DNA from: Alisma plantago-aquatica
Taxonomy: Eukaryota; Streptophyta; Magnoliopsida; Alismatales; Alismataceae
Length of the DNA stretch: 64,000 nucleotides
Assembly (NCBI GenBank): GCA_963693085.1
Contig: OY856410.1
Coordinates: 559,415,906-559,479,905, forward strand
Direction of reading: 5' to 3'
The notes under the pieces are model-generated. The model was not told the DNA's origin. It saw nothing but the letters and a program-made list of their open reading frames with translations, and searched no databases. The position numbers and the translations under genes were made by a program. The first letter of the stretch is position 1; every line of letters starts with the position of its first letter. Below, piece by piece: positions 38,344-49,177 of the stretch.

Positions 38344-38494
38344 CCAAGAAGGCGTGCCCTCGGCTGAGGTTTCAGGCGCAACTTGCGTTCAAAGACTCGA
38401 TGGTTCATGAGATTGTGAAATTCACACCAAGTATCGCATTTCTCTACGTTATTCATTGATGTGAGGGCCTAGATATCCGTTGCCGAGAGTCATC
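38344..38494 (-). rRNA. 5.8S rRNA, slightly degenerate
   Basis: The minus strand reads ACTCTCGGCAACGGATATC, CGAAATGCGATACTTGG-like and CGAGTCTTTGAACGCAAGTT, all diagnostic of 5.8S. The usually fixed GTGAATTGCAGAATC reads GTGAATTTCACAATC, and GATGAAGAACGTAG reads GATGAATAACGTAG, changes that argue against function. Confidence 0.92.
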
Positions 38495-38756
38495 AAAGTA
38501 TTTGATAAGGTACCCTTTTAGGGTGTGGCCGAGTGGCTCCGAAGAGTCCGCACGACACTAGAGTGATCCTTAGCGCAGGCTGTGCCAGAGATTTGTTTTG
38601 GTGCCAAACACACCGCACGGGCACTGCGAGCAGAAGCCCACAACGCCGCACAGGTGGAGAGGCCGGGTGTGAGCTGGAAGCACAAAGCCAAGGCATGAGA
38701 CACCCACCCACACATCATGTTTATGAGTTCAACAAATGAAGCGTCCGGGTCTCGAC
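38495..38756 (-). other. ITS1 spacer
   Basis: About 262 bp between the 18S and 5.8S parts. The short length fits angiosperms rather than gymnosperms. Confidence 0.8.
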
Positions 38757-38784
38757 AATGATGTTTTCGTAGGTTCACCTACAA

Positions 38785-38838
<54 letters not shown>

Positions 38839-38904
38839 ATGATGTCACAGGTGGCAAACTGCCCACGTCGCCGCGATCTGAGCACTTCACCAGACCATTC
38901 AATT

Positions 38905-38942
<38 letters not shown>

Positions 38943-38957
38943 ATAGTCAATGTGAGT

Positions 38958-38997
<40 letters not shown>

Positions 38998-38998
38998 A

Positions 38999-39034
<36 letters not shown>

Positions 39035-39297
39035 TCAAAGATTACTCGGGCCTGTCTGCCAAGGTTATAGACTCATTGAATACATCAGTGTAGCGTGTGT
39101 GTGGCCCAAAACATCTAAGGGCATCACAGACCTATTATTGCCTCAAAATTCTGTGGCCTATGTGGCCATCGTCCCTCTAAGAAGCTGGCCATGGAGGGTC
39201 ACCTCCGCATAGCTAGTTAGCAGGCTGAGGTCTCATTCTTTAACAGAATTAACCAGACAAATCGCTCCACCAACTAAGAATGACCATGCTCCACCCA
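38757..39297 (-). rRNA. 18S rRNA, 3' 540 bp only, degenerate
   Basis: The minus strand contains AAGTCGTAACAAGGTTTTTG, GTACACACCGCCCGTCGC and AACGAGGAATTCCTAGTAAG, diagnostic of the 18S 3' domain. Homology stops abruptly at about 39297, inside the conserved run that precedes GCATGG, where LINE-related DNA begins. The 3' terminal GTAGGTGAACCTGCGGAAGG reads GTAGGTGAACCTACGAAAAC. Confidence 0.93.
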
Positions 39298-41891
39298 ACT
39301 GGTTTGGCCCTTCATGGCCTTACGATGCCCCGTGGATGGTGCTGAGCAGCTCGACAGCCACGGCGGTCATGCTCGCTAGCCGAGCCTCACTTTGCCCTTG
39401 GTTGTCAGGTTTCTTGGCACCTTAGTCTGGTTTCTCACGGCGGTGACTTCCTTTTTCTTTTTGTTACAGGTCCCTCCCCCGTTGGGTGGCTCCCTTAGCT
39501 CCGTTGTTTGTGTTGTAGGGACTAGCTGCTTCCTCACCGTGGTGGTCACTCTTTCCTTGCGAAAGCGTTTCCATTCCCTCGGCGGGGACGTTGCTGGATC
39601 CCTACGAGGTCAAGTTTCTTGTTTCCACTATTTGGGTGTCTGTGTCGATGACACCTTTGGGGTTTTGGTTTTGTTGCAGGTCCTCATCTCTGTGGGCTCC
39701 CTTGGGCTTAGAGGCGCCACTGCCGCGACAATTGTTGTTCCTTCGGCCCAGGCAGTGACATTGTTGTTCCCCATCGCGTGGCTCTGCATGTCCCCTCGAC
39801 ACTTTGCTGCCTGCTCCCTGCCCCCGTCCTGGCTTCCCCGACATGGCGTTACCCTGACATAGCGCACTGGCGTCATCCCTCGGCAGCTACATGTGATGGG
39901 TTCGATCACCTGCTTGGATGGGTGCCTTGGTGGCTACGCCTGCGAGCCCTAGGGTTCACTATTCAGTTGCTTGGGCACATGGGGCTCTCGTGCTCCGTCC
40001 GTGCCTTGCACATGGGGGTCCTTGGCCTGTGGTGTTGTGGTGCGGCTTGGGGTCTTTGACCCGGTTCGGTTGGGTTTGTTGTCTTTCGGGGCCGTCTTAG
40101 GCCCTTTTTGTTGGAACTTGTTGGGCCTTCGACCTTTGAGACCCCTGTGTGGGTTTAGTGGCTCAGCCTTGTGCCAGGTTCCCTTGGTGCCCTGTGCGGC
40201 TATCAGGCCTTGACCTTTCTCTAACCCCTCTTTTGGGTCTTCGCCCCTGCATGGGTTTGGGATTCGGCCTTGTTTTGCCCCTTCTCCTGGGCCTTCGACG
40301 TGGTGGGTTGGCCTTTGTGCCTCCCTTTGTTTTGTTGCTTAGGTTTGCTCCAGCCACGCTAGTGGCTGATGATAGGGTCTCCCCCTCATGCTCGGTGAGG
40401 GGTCAATGATTAACCTTGTGTTTTTTTGTCTGACGACCGGTGGTTGGGCCACCCTCTTGGCTCCTCACTTTCATTGGGTCGGTTCCCTCTGTGCATCCTT
40501 TAGTCGCGGAGCTATCTTGAGGGCCCCGTGCATCCCTTGGGGTGCGGGTGGCTCGATCTTAGCTCTTGCCTTACGACCGGAGGTCTTCTCTCTGTTGCAC
40601 TAGGCCCACTGGGTGCGGCTTGGGGAGTGGGTTCATACCCAGCCACACTAAGACTGTGTGCCTTGGCATGGGCTGGGTTGCCCACTCAGTTGTCTATTGT
40701 TTGTTACTGATGGGGGGCTTGTCCCCTATACATCGTTGACCTATCCCTGCCCTGCCCCCCCTTCTCATTTCACCCTGCCCTTGGGCATATGGTGGACCTG
40801 TCATTTCTGGGGCCTGAGGGTTGTGTGGTTCTTCCACACACATACCCCCTGTCTGGTTTGGGCTGTGTGGCATGTCGAGTTGTTGGGTCGGTGGGCCTTG
40901 TTCCATGTTGGGGTTGGGTGGGAAGGACGGGATGATCCGTCTGTTCAGCTGGACGAACATGATGCCCTCCTTGGTTCTCCGATGGAGTGGTCTCTTTGGA
41001 GGGGCTTTCACTCGCTCTCTGCCTGTTTGTGTTGCAACACCTATTCTCATATATTACATCTGCCTCTAGTCGTTGTTGTTGTTTATAGGTGTTCTGACCC
41101 TTTTGGGCTTCCCTCCGGTAGCAGACGGGTCAGATCTAAACTTTGACCTTAGTACGGTCTTTATGTGTCCTAGGTGGGACTAGTCACCCCTTCTGGGCTG
41201 GATCTTCTTACCGGCCATGGACTCTTTGCTTGGGTCCGTTGTGCCCTGGCTCTTGGGGGGGAAGGTGCGGTGGCCGAGTTGGTGTGCGCCTTTGGGTACC
41301 CTTGCCTTTGGGATATTGTCCTCCTCCCTTTCCTCCTTCCTGGTCCCGTGACCGTGTGGTGGTCACTCCTTGGTGTTTCTACTGAGGTGCTTGCCACAGC
41401 TCGGGCCCCTTGTCCAGGTGGACATAGCCTGTCAGCCCCAGCTTGTCTTATCAACAAGTAGTGAAAATAGGCTACTCCTCCTCCCCTTGTTTATTAAGTC
41501 AGCCGTACGTGGGTTCTACCTTTGTAAACTGACCCCTGTGTGGGCCTCTCTATTCCTCAGTTTAGCTAGGGTCTTGTCCCTTCTGGGACCCCCGATGATA
41601 CTTATCGAGTGTAAAGTTGGGCTTCTTGTGAAGTTGTTGGGTACGGATGGGACGTAGCCCTTAGGGTCACGTGTCCCATGTCTTGTAATCTTTGGAACTA
41701 GGGTTCCACCTTTTGGTGGACTCCTCATCTATTACCTACCGCAAGGCAATTTCGATGTTTGAGAGACAGTCCCTTAGCCTTCTCTTGGCCAGTGCTTCTC
41801 GCACCAGGGTGCCAATATTTGTACGGGTGTTCCTTCTTTGGACATCCTTCATCATTATATTTACCAAGCTGAAAGGCAATTCTAATGAAAG
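39298..41891 (+). mobile_element. ORF2-less LINE, copy 1 (3' part only)
   Basis: From about 40138 to the tail this matches, in the opposite orientation, the region after ORF1 of LINE-C (57810-56655). Shared phrases include GACCCCTGTGTGGGTTTAGT against GACCCCTGCGTGGGTCGAGT, and TTCGGCCTTGTTTTGCCCC. It ends with the family 3' hairpin (41791-41805) and CATCATTATATTTACC..AATGAAAG. No RT or endonuclease frame is present. 39298-40137 is GC-rich and not assigned; its 156-codon frame has no recognisable domain. It starts directly at the broken 18S sequence. Confidence 0.7.
41791..41805 (+). other. 3' tail hairpin, LINE copy 1
   Basis: AGTGCTTCTCGCACC: stem GTGC/GCAC with loop TTCTC (first pair A.C mismatched). 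The same hairpin is in all five LINE tails of the window. Confidence 0.65.
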
Positions 41892-43527
41892 AGCTCTCAG
41901 TTGCGGAAGCACTATGACTTCTCTCTAGACCTTGCCCCCCACCCCGTTTCTCCCTCTAGGGGGAGAATCTACACCGCACACCTTCTCCTCCTTCTCCTTG
42001 ATGCCCCCACGACAGCTGGGCTTCCCCTCGGTGTTCCTCTACCCCGTGGTGCTTCTCCGTCACTTGTGGCTAGGAGTGCGAGGTTGACCTTGTGGGTGTG
42101 CTGCTCCGGTGGTTGGTTGTGTCTGCTCCACAACGCTTTGAAGACGTCTGCTCCAGTCCATCTTCAAGGCACTGCCACCTCCACCTACCTCGGTGGGTGT
42201 CTTCAAGTCGTGTTGTTGCAGGTGATTGACCCCCTGGTATGTTTCGTCATTGCCTTTACTCTGGCTAGTCATCTCATCTGCCCTCTCTTCGCCTGACCCC
42301 CAAAAACCTGAGTAGGAGTTTGACCCCACCTTTGGCGTGTTGCTCCTCCCTTGACCTCGGCGGGGGTTAGGGCCACCCACGCTCCCCTGTGCATTCTTGG
42401 TGGGCCTTAGAGACAATGAAACCATCACATCGAGCCTTCATGGCATTTTGGTGGTCCCCTACCTCAACTTCTGGATGTTGATACCCCTGCTCCACACGTG
42501 CGGGTGATCGAGGCTATAGTTTGGTGGCCTGATTGCCCTAAAGGTGCCTGCTAGTGCTGCCTCCTTATGCGGAGGTTTTAGGTTCCCAACTACCTGAACC
42601 ATGCACCCAAGGCTGTCACTGTGGTTCATGACAAAGGCTACGAGCGTGACCCTTCTGCACCAACGGTTGTGTGCTCCTAAACACCTAGGCCCTCAAACAC
42701 CTAGGGTAGGAGTCGACCAGCCCCTAGGGGTCTCGGTTCTCCAGTGATCCCAGCGGGGGCCCTGATAGTTTGCCTTGTGTGGGGATCTTAGGCTCCTTGC
42801 TACCTGGTCCAAGCTCCCGGGGCAATCCCTGTGGCCCTTTGATCCTATAACATCGACGACTTGTGCACCCCTCGGCGGCGGAGACCATACTGGTGACTTT
42901 GACGTCATGTTTGCGAAAGTGGAGATCAGCGAGCTAGGGTTCATGACATGTCACCACTCTTCTATTCGTGGTGGCATTTTTGGGTGGTAGGGTTGCATCT
43001 CGCCATTGCCTCCCATCGCGCCCATCTGCTACCCTCCGCTTCATTTCTTCGGGCTGGGCTCTGAGCTGTAGATCTTTTCTGTCTGAGCTTGGTTTGGACT
43101 GGGTTCCTCCCCGAGTCAGTCCTTCCCATTGGGGTGGTGTCTTGCGCTAGGCAACGACTTACTTTTCAAATAGACGCATGTGTTGTGCACGCTCCCCACA
43201 TCCGCTTGTGCGCTGTGACACCGCTCTTCCACATCACGACACACTCACCTTGCCAGCCACCTTCCGCGTAGCTTCCTTCTTTGGTAGTGCAGTCTGGCAT
43301 CGCCCTCATGACGTTACAGCGCACTTAGCCGCTATTGCGTGTTCCTGCTGCCTTCCTGAAGGTTCTTCCTCCTCTTAGTAGCCCGGTAGTGCGTCTTGAC
43401 GTCATCCTGGTCCCACGAGGTTGCATCACTACGTACTATCCCACTCGATGCACATCTGTGAGGCAGCTTCCGTGAAGTTTCTGGGGCGTGCTTGGTCCCA
43501 CGTGGCCCTCCCCACTCCCCCACCCTT
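41892..43527 (+). promoter_or_regulatory. LINE-A 5' UTR / internal promoter region
   Basis: About 1.6 kb, alignable with the LINE-B leader (49178-50888) by shared phrases such as CCACCTACCTCGG, CAGCGGGGGCCCTG and GGTTCCCAACTACCTGAACC. LINE promoters lie in this region; no specific motif could be assigned. Frames here are not conserved between copies. Confidence 0.5.
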
Positions 43528-45500
43528 ATGGATAAGGGGAAGATGACGAAAATATCTTCTTAGCATGCCTCCATTCAGTGTGAGGTAGCGGAGGAGAGAT
43601 CAAAAGGTGGTAGAGCGGCGTAGGAGGCACACACTGGAGAGAAGGGAAAGGGCAAGGCGCCCCTCACCAACCCTTCTCCACCTCCTGTTCAGCATCGCAG
43701 ACTGACGTCTCATAGCCGTGCATCCTCGCGTGATGGCGGCTCAACCAGTGGGCATAAGGATGATGTTGGTGGCGATATCCGAGATGGTGGGGCAGCTGGG
43801 AATTGACGACACCTTTCCCAGACCCCTCCCTCCTTAAGGGAAAAAAAGTAGAAGCAGATCGCGCTGCTCCTAGGCTGGAGCTAAGGCGCGAAGCACCTCC
43901 CGCCCCCCACTACCTGCTGGAAACCGGGGCTAAAGCCAGAATACTTACGCCCAGGCGACATCCTCTGGATAGGATGCTATAGTCTGTCCCATGAGCGAGA
44001 CCATGGTGGAGTGGTTAGAGTTGACGACGTGACAGTCTTCTATGATGGCCATCCCTCCAACAAGGCACTCCTCTTCACCGAGCCCACCCCCGACTCGGTG
44101 TGGGGACTCACAGCTGACATCCCGCTGGAGGTCATGGACTCCTTCACAGAAGCACAAGCCAACACGATCCTATTTTACGTGCTTGATGTGTCGCCCCATG
44201 AGGTCATCTTCAGAGGGTGGCTGCGGAGGGTTTGGAGGCCAGAGGGTGCTTTTGACTTGACAAAAAGGGATGGTGGCTTCTTCGAGCTTAGGTGCGACCT
44301 CAAGTCTGACCTGGATGTGCTCACGGAGGGCGGGCCCTGGTTCTTCGATGACCGCCTCATCATCTTCCACCACTGGACCCCCTCCACCAAGCTGGCATGG
44401 GACCTGCTCTCTAGTGTCCCGTGCTGGGTCACCATCCCCACTCTCATCCGCCTATGCTCGCTGGATATTCTTGGGTAGGTGGTGAGTTGTGTCGGGAAGC
44501 CGTCAAATGTGGGGGCGTGGGTGTCGATTTCTTCGGGCTCGGTGCAAGGAAATGTGTTCATCAACCTCCCTACCAACCGCGACCCACCATGTGAGGTTTG
44601 GGTCCGCTTTTCACGCGGCGAAGCAGAAAAGGATCCTATTTAATATGGCTTTGTGCCATTCCAGTGCACCTCCTGTGAGGCTTTCAGCCACAGCCTCCAC
44701 CGGTGCCCGTTTGTCTCCGATAGGACCAGATCTGACGCCCATCGGAAGTAACAACGACGTGGAGGTAGCCAACCGGTGGCCAAACCCTGGACCATAGTGG
44801 TGCTGCCACCCAGGGTGCCTCACCCCGCGGCAGGAGCAAGACGAAGAATATGAGAACGATGACATGTGTTGCGAATGGCAGCCCTATAATAAATGTGCCG
44901 GCTACTGGGGAGGACACGACCTCAACCCAAACATCTGGTGACGCCATCACTAACACTGTTGTTGCTTCTGATGTGGCACTTGAGGCCTCGGGTCCCCAGG
45001 TGTCCCCTGATGGTTTCAGCCCAGTTGCAACCAATGCTGAGGTGACCAAACCTACCATTGCCATTGGTGGGGTTGTGGTGGATGAATCGAACCCTGTGGG
45101 GGGAGGCGAGTCTGCCACCCCAGACCCAGTGGCCCATGATCCCGACATAGATGAGGTGGTGATGCAGGAACCGATGGACGACCCTACTCTAGCAACCCAG
45201 GCGGACCCACCCCCCTCTACCTGCTCGACCTCGCCGACCAAGGTGCCCATCAAGAAAGGCAATCACCTCCCTCCTAGGCTGAGCGTGACAGGGACTAAGA
45301 TCTCGAGATGTGCCCTAACCCACATGCTTCTCCCCCCAGTGCCTAAGAAGCAGAAGGTGGTGCTAGCCCTTCTTTCCCCGGGCTTCTCGATGGAGGGTGA
45401 AGTGGTAGTCGATGACATAGAAGTAGATGTGGTGGAGGAGGCTATAACTCCCACTGATGCTGGCCCTAGCTCCAAGCGCAAGCTTGTGAGTCGACGATGA
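43528..45500 (+). pseudogene. LINE-A ORF1 (DUF4283-like + CCHC knuckle), broken
   Basis: The ATG at 43528 (MDKGKMTK) aligns with the starts of LINE-B (MARGKMKC) and LINE-C (MAKGKGKT). Stops occur at codon 12 and later. 44011-44478 keeps the DUF4283-like core (FYVLDVSPHEVIFRGWLRRV, GGPWFFDDRLIIFHHWTPST), then a TAG. The zinc knuckle CTSCEAFSHSLHRC lies at about 44664-44705. A frame change after 44750 leads to a proline/threonine-rich tail ending at 45500 (KRKLVSRR). ORF1 proteins of this type coat LINE RNA. Confidence 0.8.
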
Positions 45501-45528
45501 TCCCATCCCAACCTCCCAACCATTCCCA

Positions 45529-48500
45529 ATGTCAGTAGTGACATGGAACGTACACGATGCCTGTGAGCTAGCAAAAAGGAGAGTGGTAGCCCTTCTCTTA
45601 CGTCAACATGGTGCATTCATGGGTCTGTTGGTGGAGACAAAGCTTAGGAGTGATATGGGTGGTGATCGTGTGATCAAGGAACTCTTCCCTAGTGGTTGGA
45701 GGTGTGTCTCAAACATCGAAGCGTCGAAGAAGGCTAGGGTGTACTGGGGAAGGGATCCCCGAGTGTGGTATGTGGATGTAACGGCCACCTCAGCTCAGAT
45801 GATCGCTGCATGGTACACTAATAAGGGCAGGCTCTGAGTCCTCATGTCGGCAGTCTACACCCATAAACAACCCCAATGACAACACTCTCTCTGGGAAGAG
45901 ATGGAGGTGGTGAAGCCTGTGGTGTTGGTCCCATGGTTGGTGGCAGGTGACTTCAACACCATTCGCCACGATGAGGAGAAAGCTGGTGGGAGGGAAGTGT
46001 CGAGGAAGGCAATGAGGGATTTCAACCTTGTTGTGGACCGATCAAGGTTGATGGAGATCAAGACGTATGGGGGCATTCTCTCTTGGTCGAACAGGAGGGA
46101 GGCAGGTGACCGGGTGTGCTGTCGTCTGGATCGGGTGTTGGTCAACGACAGGTGGGTGGCTCTTTTCCCAGTTTCCCATGCCTCCCTTTCTTTCTCCCAC
46201 CTCAGTGACCATGGACTATTGGTCACCTCTTCTTTTACTACCTTAACCAAGCATCGGGTGCATCCGTTCAGGAGCCTCAACACCTGGGAGAAGTGGGACG
46301 GCTTTCAGGAGGTGGCGAGTGGTGCGTGGAATGTCTTAGTGGTGGGTAACCCACTTTTTGTCATTGCCAAGAAGCTCCAGGTGGTTAAAGCCAGGCTTAG
46401 GGTGTGGGATGCGAGCCACGACGATGTCAGGATCGAGAAGAAGAAGGATAAGAGGGACTACATCACCATCCAGGGGGGTCTCCAGTTCAAGCCTTGCTAC
46501 CCCAACCTGACCCGTAGAGAGGTGGAGGTCAGGGTCCGCTTGGACCGGCTCGACGCTACTGAGGAGCTGTTCTTCTACCAGCGCAGCCGCGTCAAGTGGA
46601 TCAAGGATGGGGAGTGGAACAGGGCGTTCTACCAGGAGGCGGTCAAGATGAATAAGATGAGGGACACAATCCACTACCTCATCAATGAGAATGGTGCACA
46701 GGTCAGCAATGAGGAGGAGTTGGAGGGGGAGTCAGTGGCCTTCTTTAGTGACCTCTACAACCACGAAAATGGCCCCACCCAACAGATGAACCTTCAACCT
46801 ACCAAGGTCCTTTTGGCATCCCAAGGGCATCACTTATGTAGGCCCTGCACGTGAGAGGAGGTGAAGGTGATGGTGTGGTCCATTGGGAAGGACAAGGCAC
46901 CGGGTCCCGATGGGTTCAACGTCAGTTTCTTTAGAAGCTATTGGGATACCATTGGGGAAGATGTCACCCAAGCCATCCTTTGGCTTATGAGGGGGGATAT
47001 GGTGCATGAAGTTAATCACTCCTTCCTGATGCTGATCTCAAAGATGGATGGTGCCACTTCTCTTTGCGACTTTAGGCCTATCGCCTGCAGTGACATGTTG
47101 TACAAGATCTTCTCCAAAGTTTTGGTGCAGAGGCTAAAAATGGTTATTGGGGGGCTAGTATCCTATAACCAGGGTGTGTTCATTCCAAATAGAAGCATAT
47201 CGGATTGCTCCATCCTTGCAGCAGAGTTCCTTTATGGTTTTGACCTCAAACGTGCAGGCCCAAAGGCTTGCTTAAAGACAGATTTGTCCAAGGCATACGA
47301 CCATGTCGAGTGGGAAGCCTTGTGGACAATCATGGATAGGATGGAATTTCCTACTACTTGGATGGATTGGATCAGGTAGTGTGTTACCACCTGCTCCTTT
47401 TCAATCCTTGTGAATGGGCTGCCGGTGGGGCTATTCAACAACTCAAGAGGACTTAGGCAGGGGTGTCCTCTGTCACCCCTTCTCTTCACACTCATCATGG
47501 AGTACTTGACCATGTTGTTGGTTGAGGGGGAGCTCCATGACTGCTTCCGCACCTTCAAAGTAAAGCGGACGGCTATGATGTCCCACCTATCTTTTGCTGA
47601 TGACATGCTCATTTTTGTCGAAGCTACTAGGAAAAGCCTTCACAGGGTGAGGATGATTCTTGATGAGTTTAGTGACATGGTTGGGGTGTGTATCAACCCA
47701 ACTTAGTCCAAAACCTTTCTCTCCAAAGAAACGCTTGCAAATTCCAACTCCCTATGTAGTGTGGTGGGATGCCCTCTGGACATCCTCCCTACACGTTACC
47801 TTGGGTTCCCACTAGCTGCCAAGAACCACACATCGACCTTTTTTAACCCATGTCTGGACCAAATGAAGAAAATGATCTCCAAATGGCCGACAGATAGAAT
47901 CACAATGGCGGGTCGCTGCCTCCTCACCAAATCAAACCTCCAAGGTTTGATCACCTATTGGGCCTTACAAGGCCACATCCCGGATAGCACATGTGACCGG
48001 ATGGAGATGGCACTGGCTGACTTCGTCTGGGGGTCAAACCACCATCACATGCACTTTGAATGCATTGCCAAACCAATCAAGGAAGGGGTTCTGGGCCTTA
48101 AATGGGTCAGCGACATCAATTTTTGGGTCTCGCTGCGTAGACTTGTCTGCTTCCACACCTGCCTAGAGTCACCTTGGACTCAGTGGTTGTAGGGGAGATA
48201 TGGGTTCTCTTTTGAAGACCCAGCAACACTTCGACAGGGGGTTTCTAACTCCTAGAAGAACATGGCTCGTACGTGGGAGGTGCACAACCATCTTTACGAG
48301 CAATCTTCCCATGGCCACGTCAAACTCATTAACCCAAACACCAACCTCTGGAGGGTTATCCAGCCCCAACAGGCCCCAATCATCATTGGAAATATCATTT
48401 GGGGCGGATCCTTGATCCATAGGTGGAGTTTCACCATCTTTAGGGCCTCCCATGGGGCCCTCGCCACTGCGGACCGAGTCCATGAGTGGAACAACAAGGC

Positions 48501-48894
48501 CAGTAATATATGTGCTTTTTTTCGAAAAAGGGAGGATGTAAAACACCTATTCTTCCATTTTTGTTTCTCCAGCCACATTCTTACGCATGTCATGGGCCTT
48601 TGTGGGCTTTTCATCCCTAGGACTACCACCCTGGCCGACATTGCTACCCTTAATAAAGACAAAACCATGGGCTAGAAGGGCTGGAAGAGGCTTAGTCTCA
48701 CTGCCTGGACATGTACGACATACTTCATCTTGAAGTAGCATAATGAGAGATGGCACAACGAACATGTCCTCTCCTCCACGGATAGCCGGGACCTAGTCAT
48801 AAAAGCCATGCACCGAGTTGCTGAGAGGCTCAGTTTGAGTGCCACCATCCCTGCTCACATCAGTAAGATGTGGGGGACATCTTTTAGCCTTTAG
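45529..48894 (+). pseudogene. LINE-A ORF2: endonuclease + reverse transcriptase + zf-RVT, nine nonsense codons
   Basis: Starts 28 bp after ORF1 (MSVVTWNVHDACEL). The APE-type endonuclease motifs are present: WNV, GLLVETKL, VAGDFNTI and LSDHGLLV. RT blocks follow: KAPGPDGFN, FRPIACSDMLYKIF, TDLSKAYDHVEW, LRQGCPLSPLLFT and catalytic FADD at about 47596. The C-terminal zf-RVT region has WSFTIFRASHGAL..CAFFRKREDVKHLFFH, with the first conserved Cys partner changed to Phe. The whole 1,121-codon gene stays in one frame; it is stopped at 45835, 45877, 46852, 47377, 47704, 48190, 48253, 48673 and 48736. Where LINE-B or D preserve the codon, several stops follow from one C-to-T or G-to-A change. Confidence 0.9.
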
Positions 48895-49076
48895 CTTTCT
48901 TGTATAGATCCTACGGGCTTACACAGGGTTTTTGTAGAATTACCCCCACACACATACCCTTTTTATTTTTACAGGGGAATGTGGACGCACCCCACACCTG
49001 GTCTGTCAGGTGTGTGACGGGTCCTCCACACACGTGTGTTTTCCTTTGAGGTGTCTCCACAAGCATTCTTTGGGCC

Positions 49077-49091
49077 GATGCTTCTTGCACC
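49077..49091 (+). other. 3' tail hairpin, LINE-A
   Basis: GATGCTTCTTGCACC, one mismatched pair. A second palindrome AGTCTATCTATAGACT lies at 49149-49164, 13 bp before the element end. Confidence 0.65.
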
Positions 49092-49177
49092 TTGAGGCCC
49101 TTTCTGTACGAGTCTCCCTCTAAGGGCACCCTCATCGTTATATTTACTAGTCTATCTATAGACTATTCTGATGAAAG

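Larger units (their letters stand above)
41892..49177 (+). mobile_element. LINE-A, full-length L1-type retrotransposon with stop codons
   Basis: Begins AGCTCTCAGTT directly after the tail of copy 1 and ends with the hairpin tail and CTGATGAAAG. Order: 1.6-kb GC-rich 5' UTR, ORF1 (gag-like), ORF2 (endonuclease-RT-zf-RVT), 0.28-kb 3' UTR. No poly(A) tail is visible. Confidence 0.85.

Noticed and set aside
34655..38778. Many short protein frames inside the rDNA
   Set aside because: They overlap 26S, 5.8S and ITS sequence and are chance frames.
39392..41461. Several 80-160 codon frames in the GC/T-rich region
   Set aside because: They fall in the non-coding LINE tail shared with LINE-C, and the frame is not conserved between the two copies.
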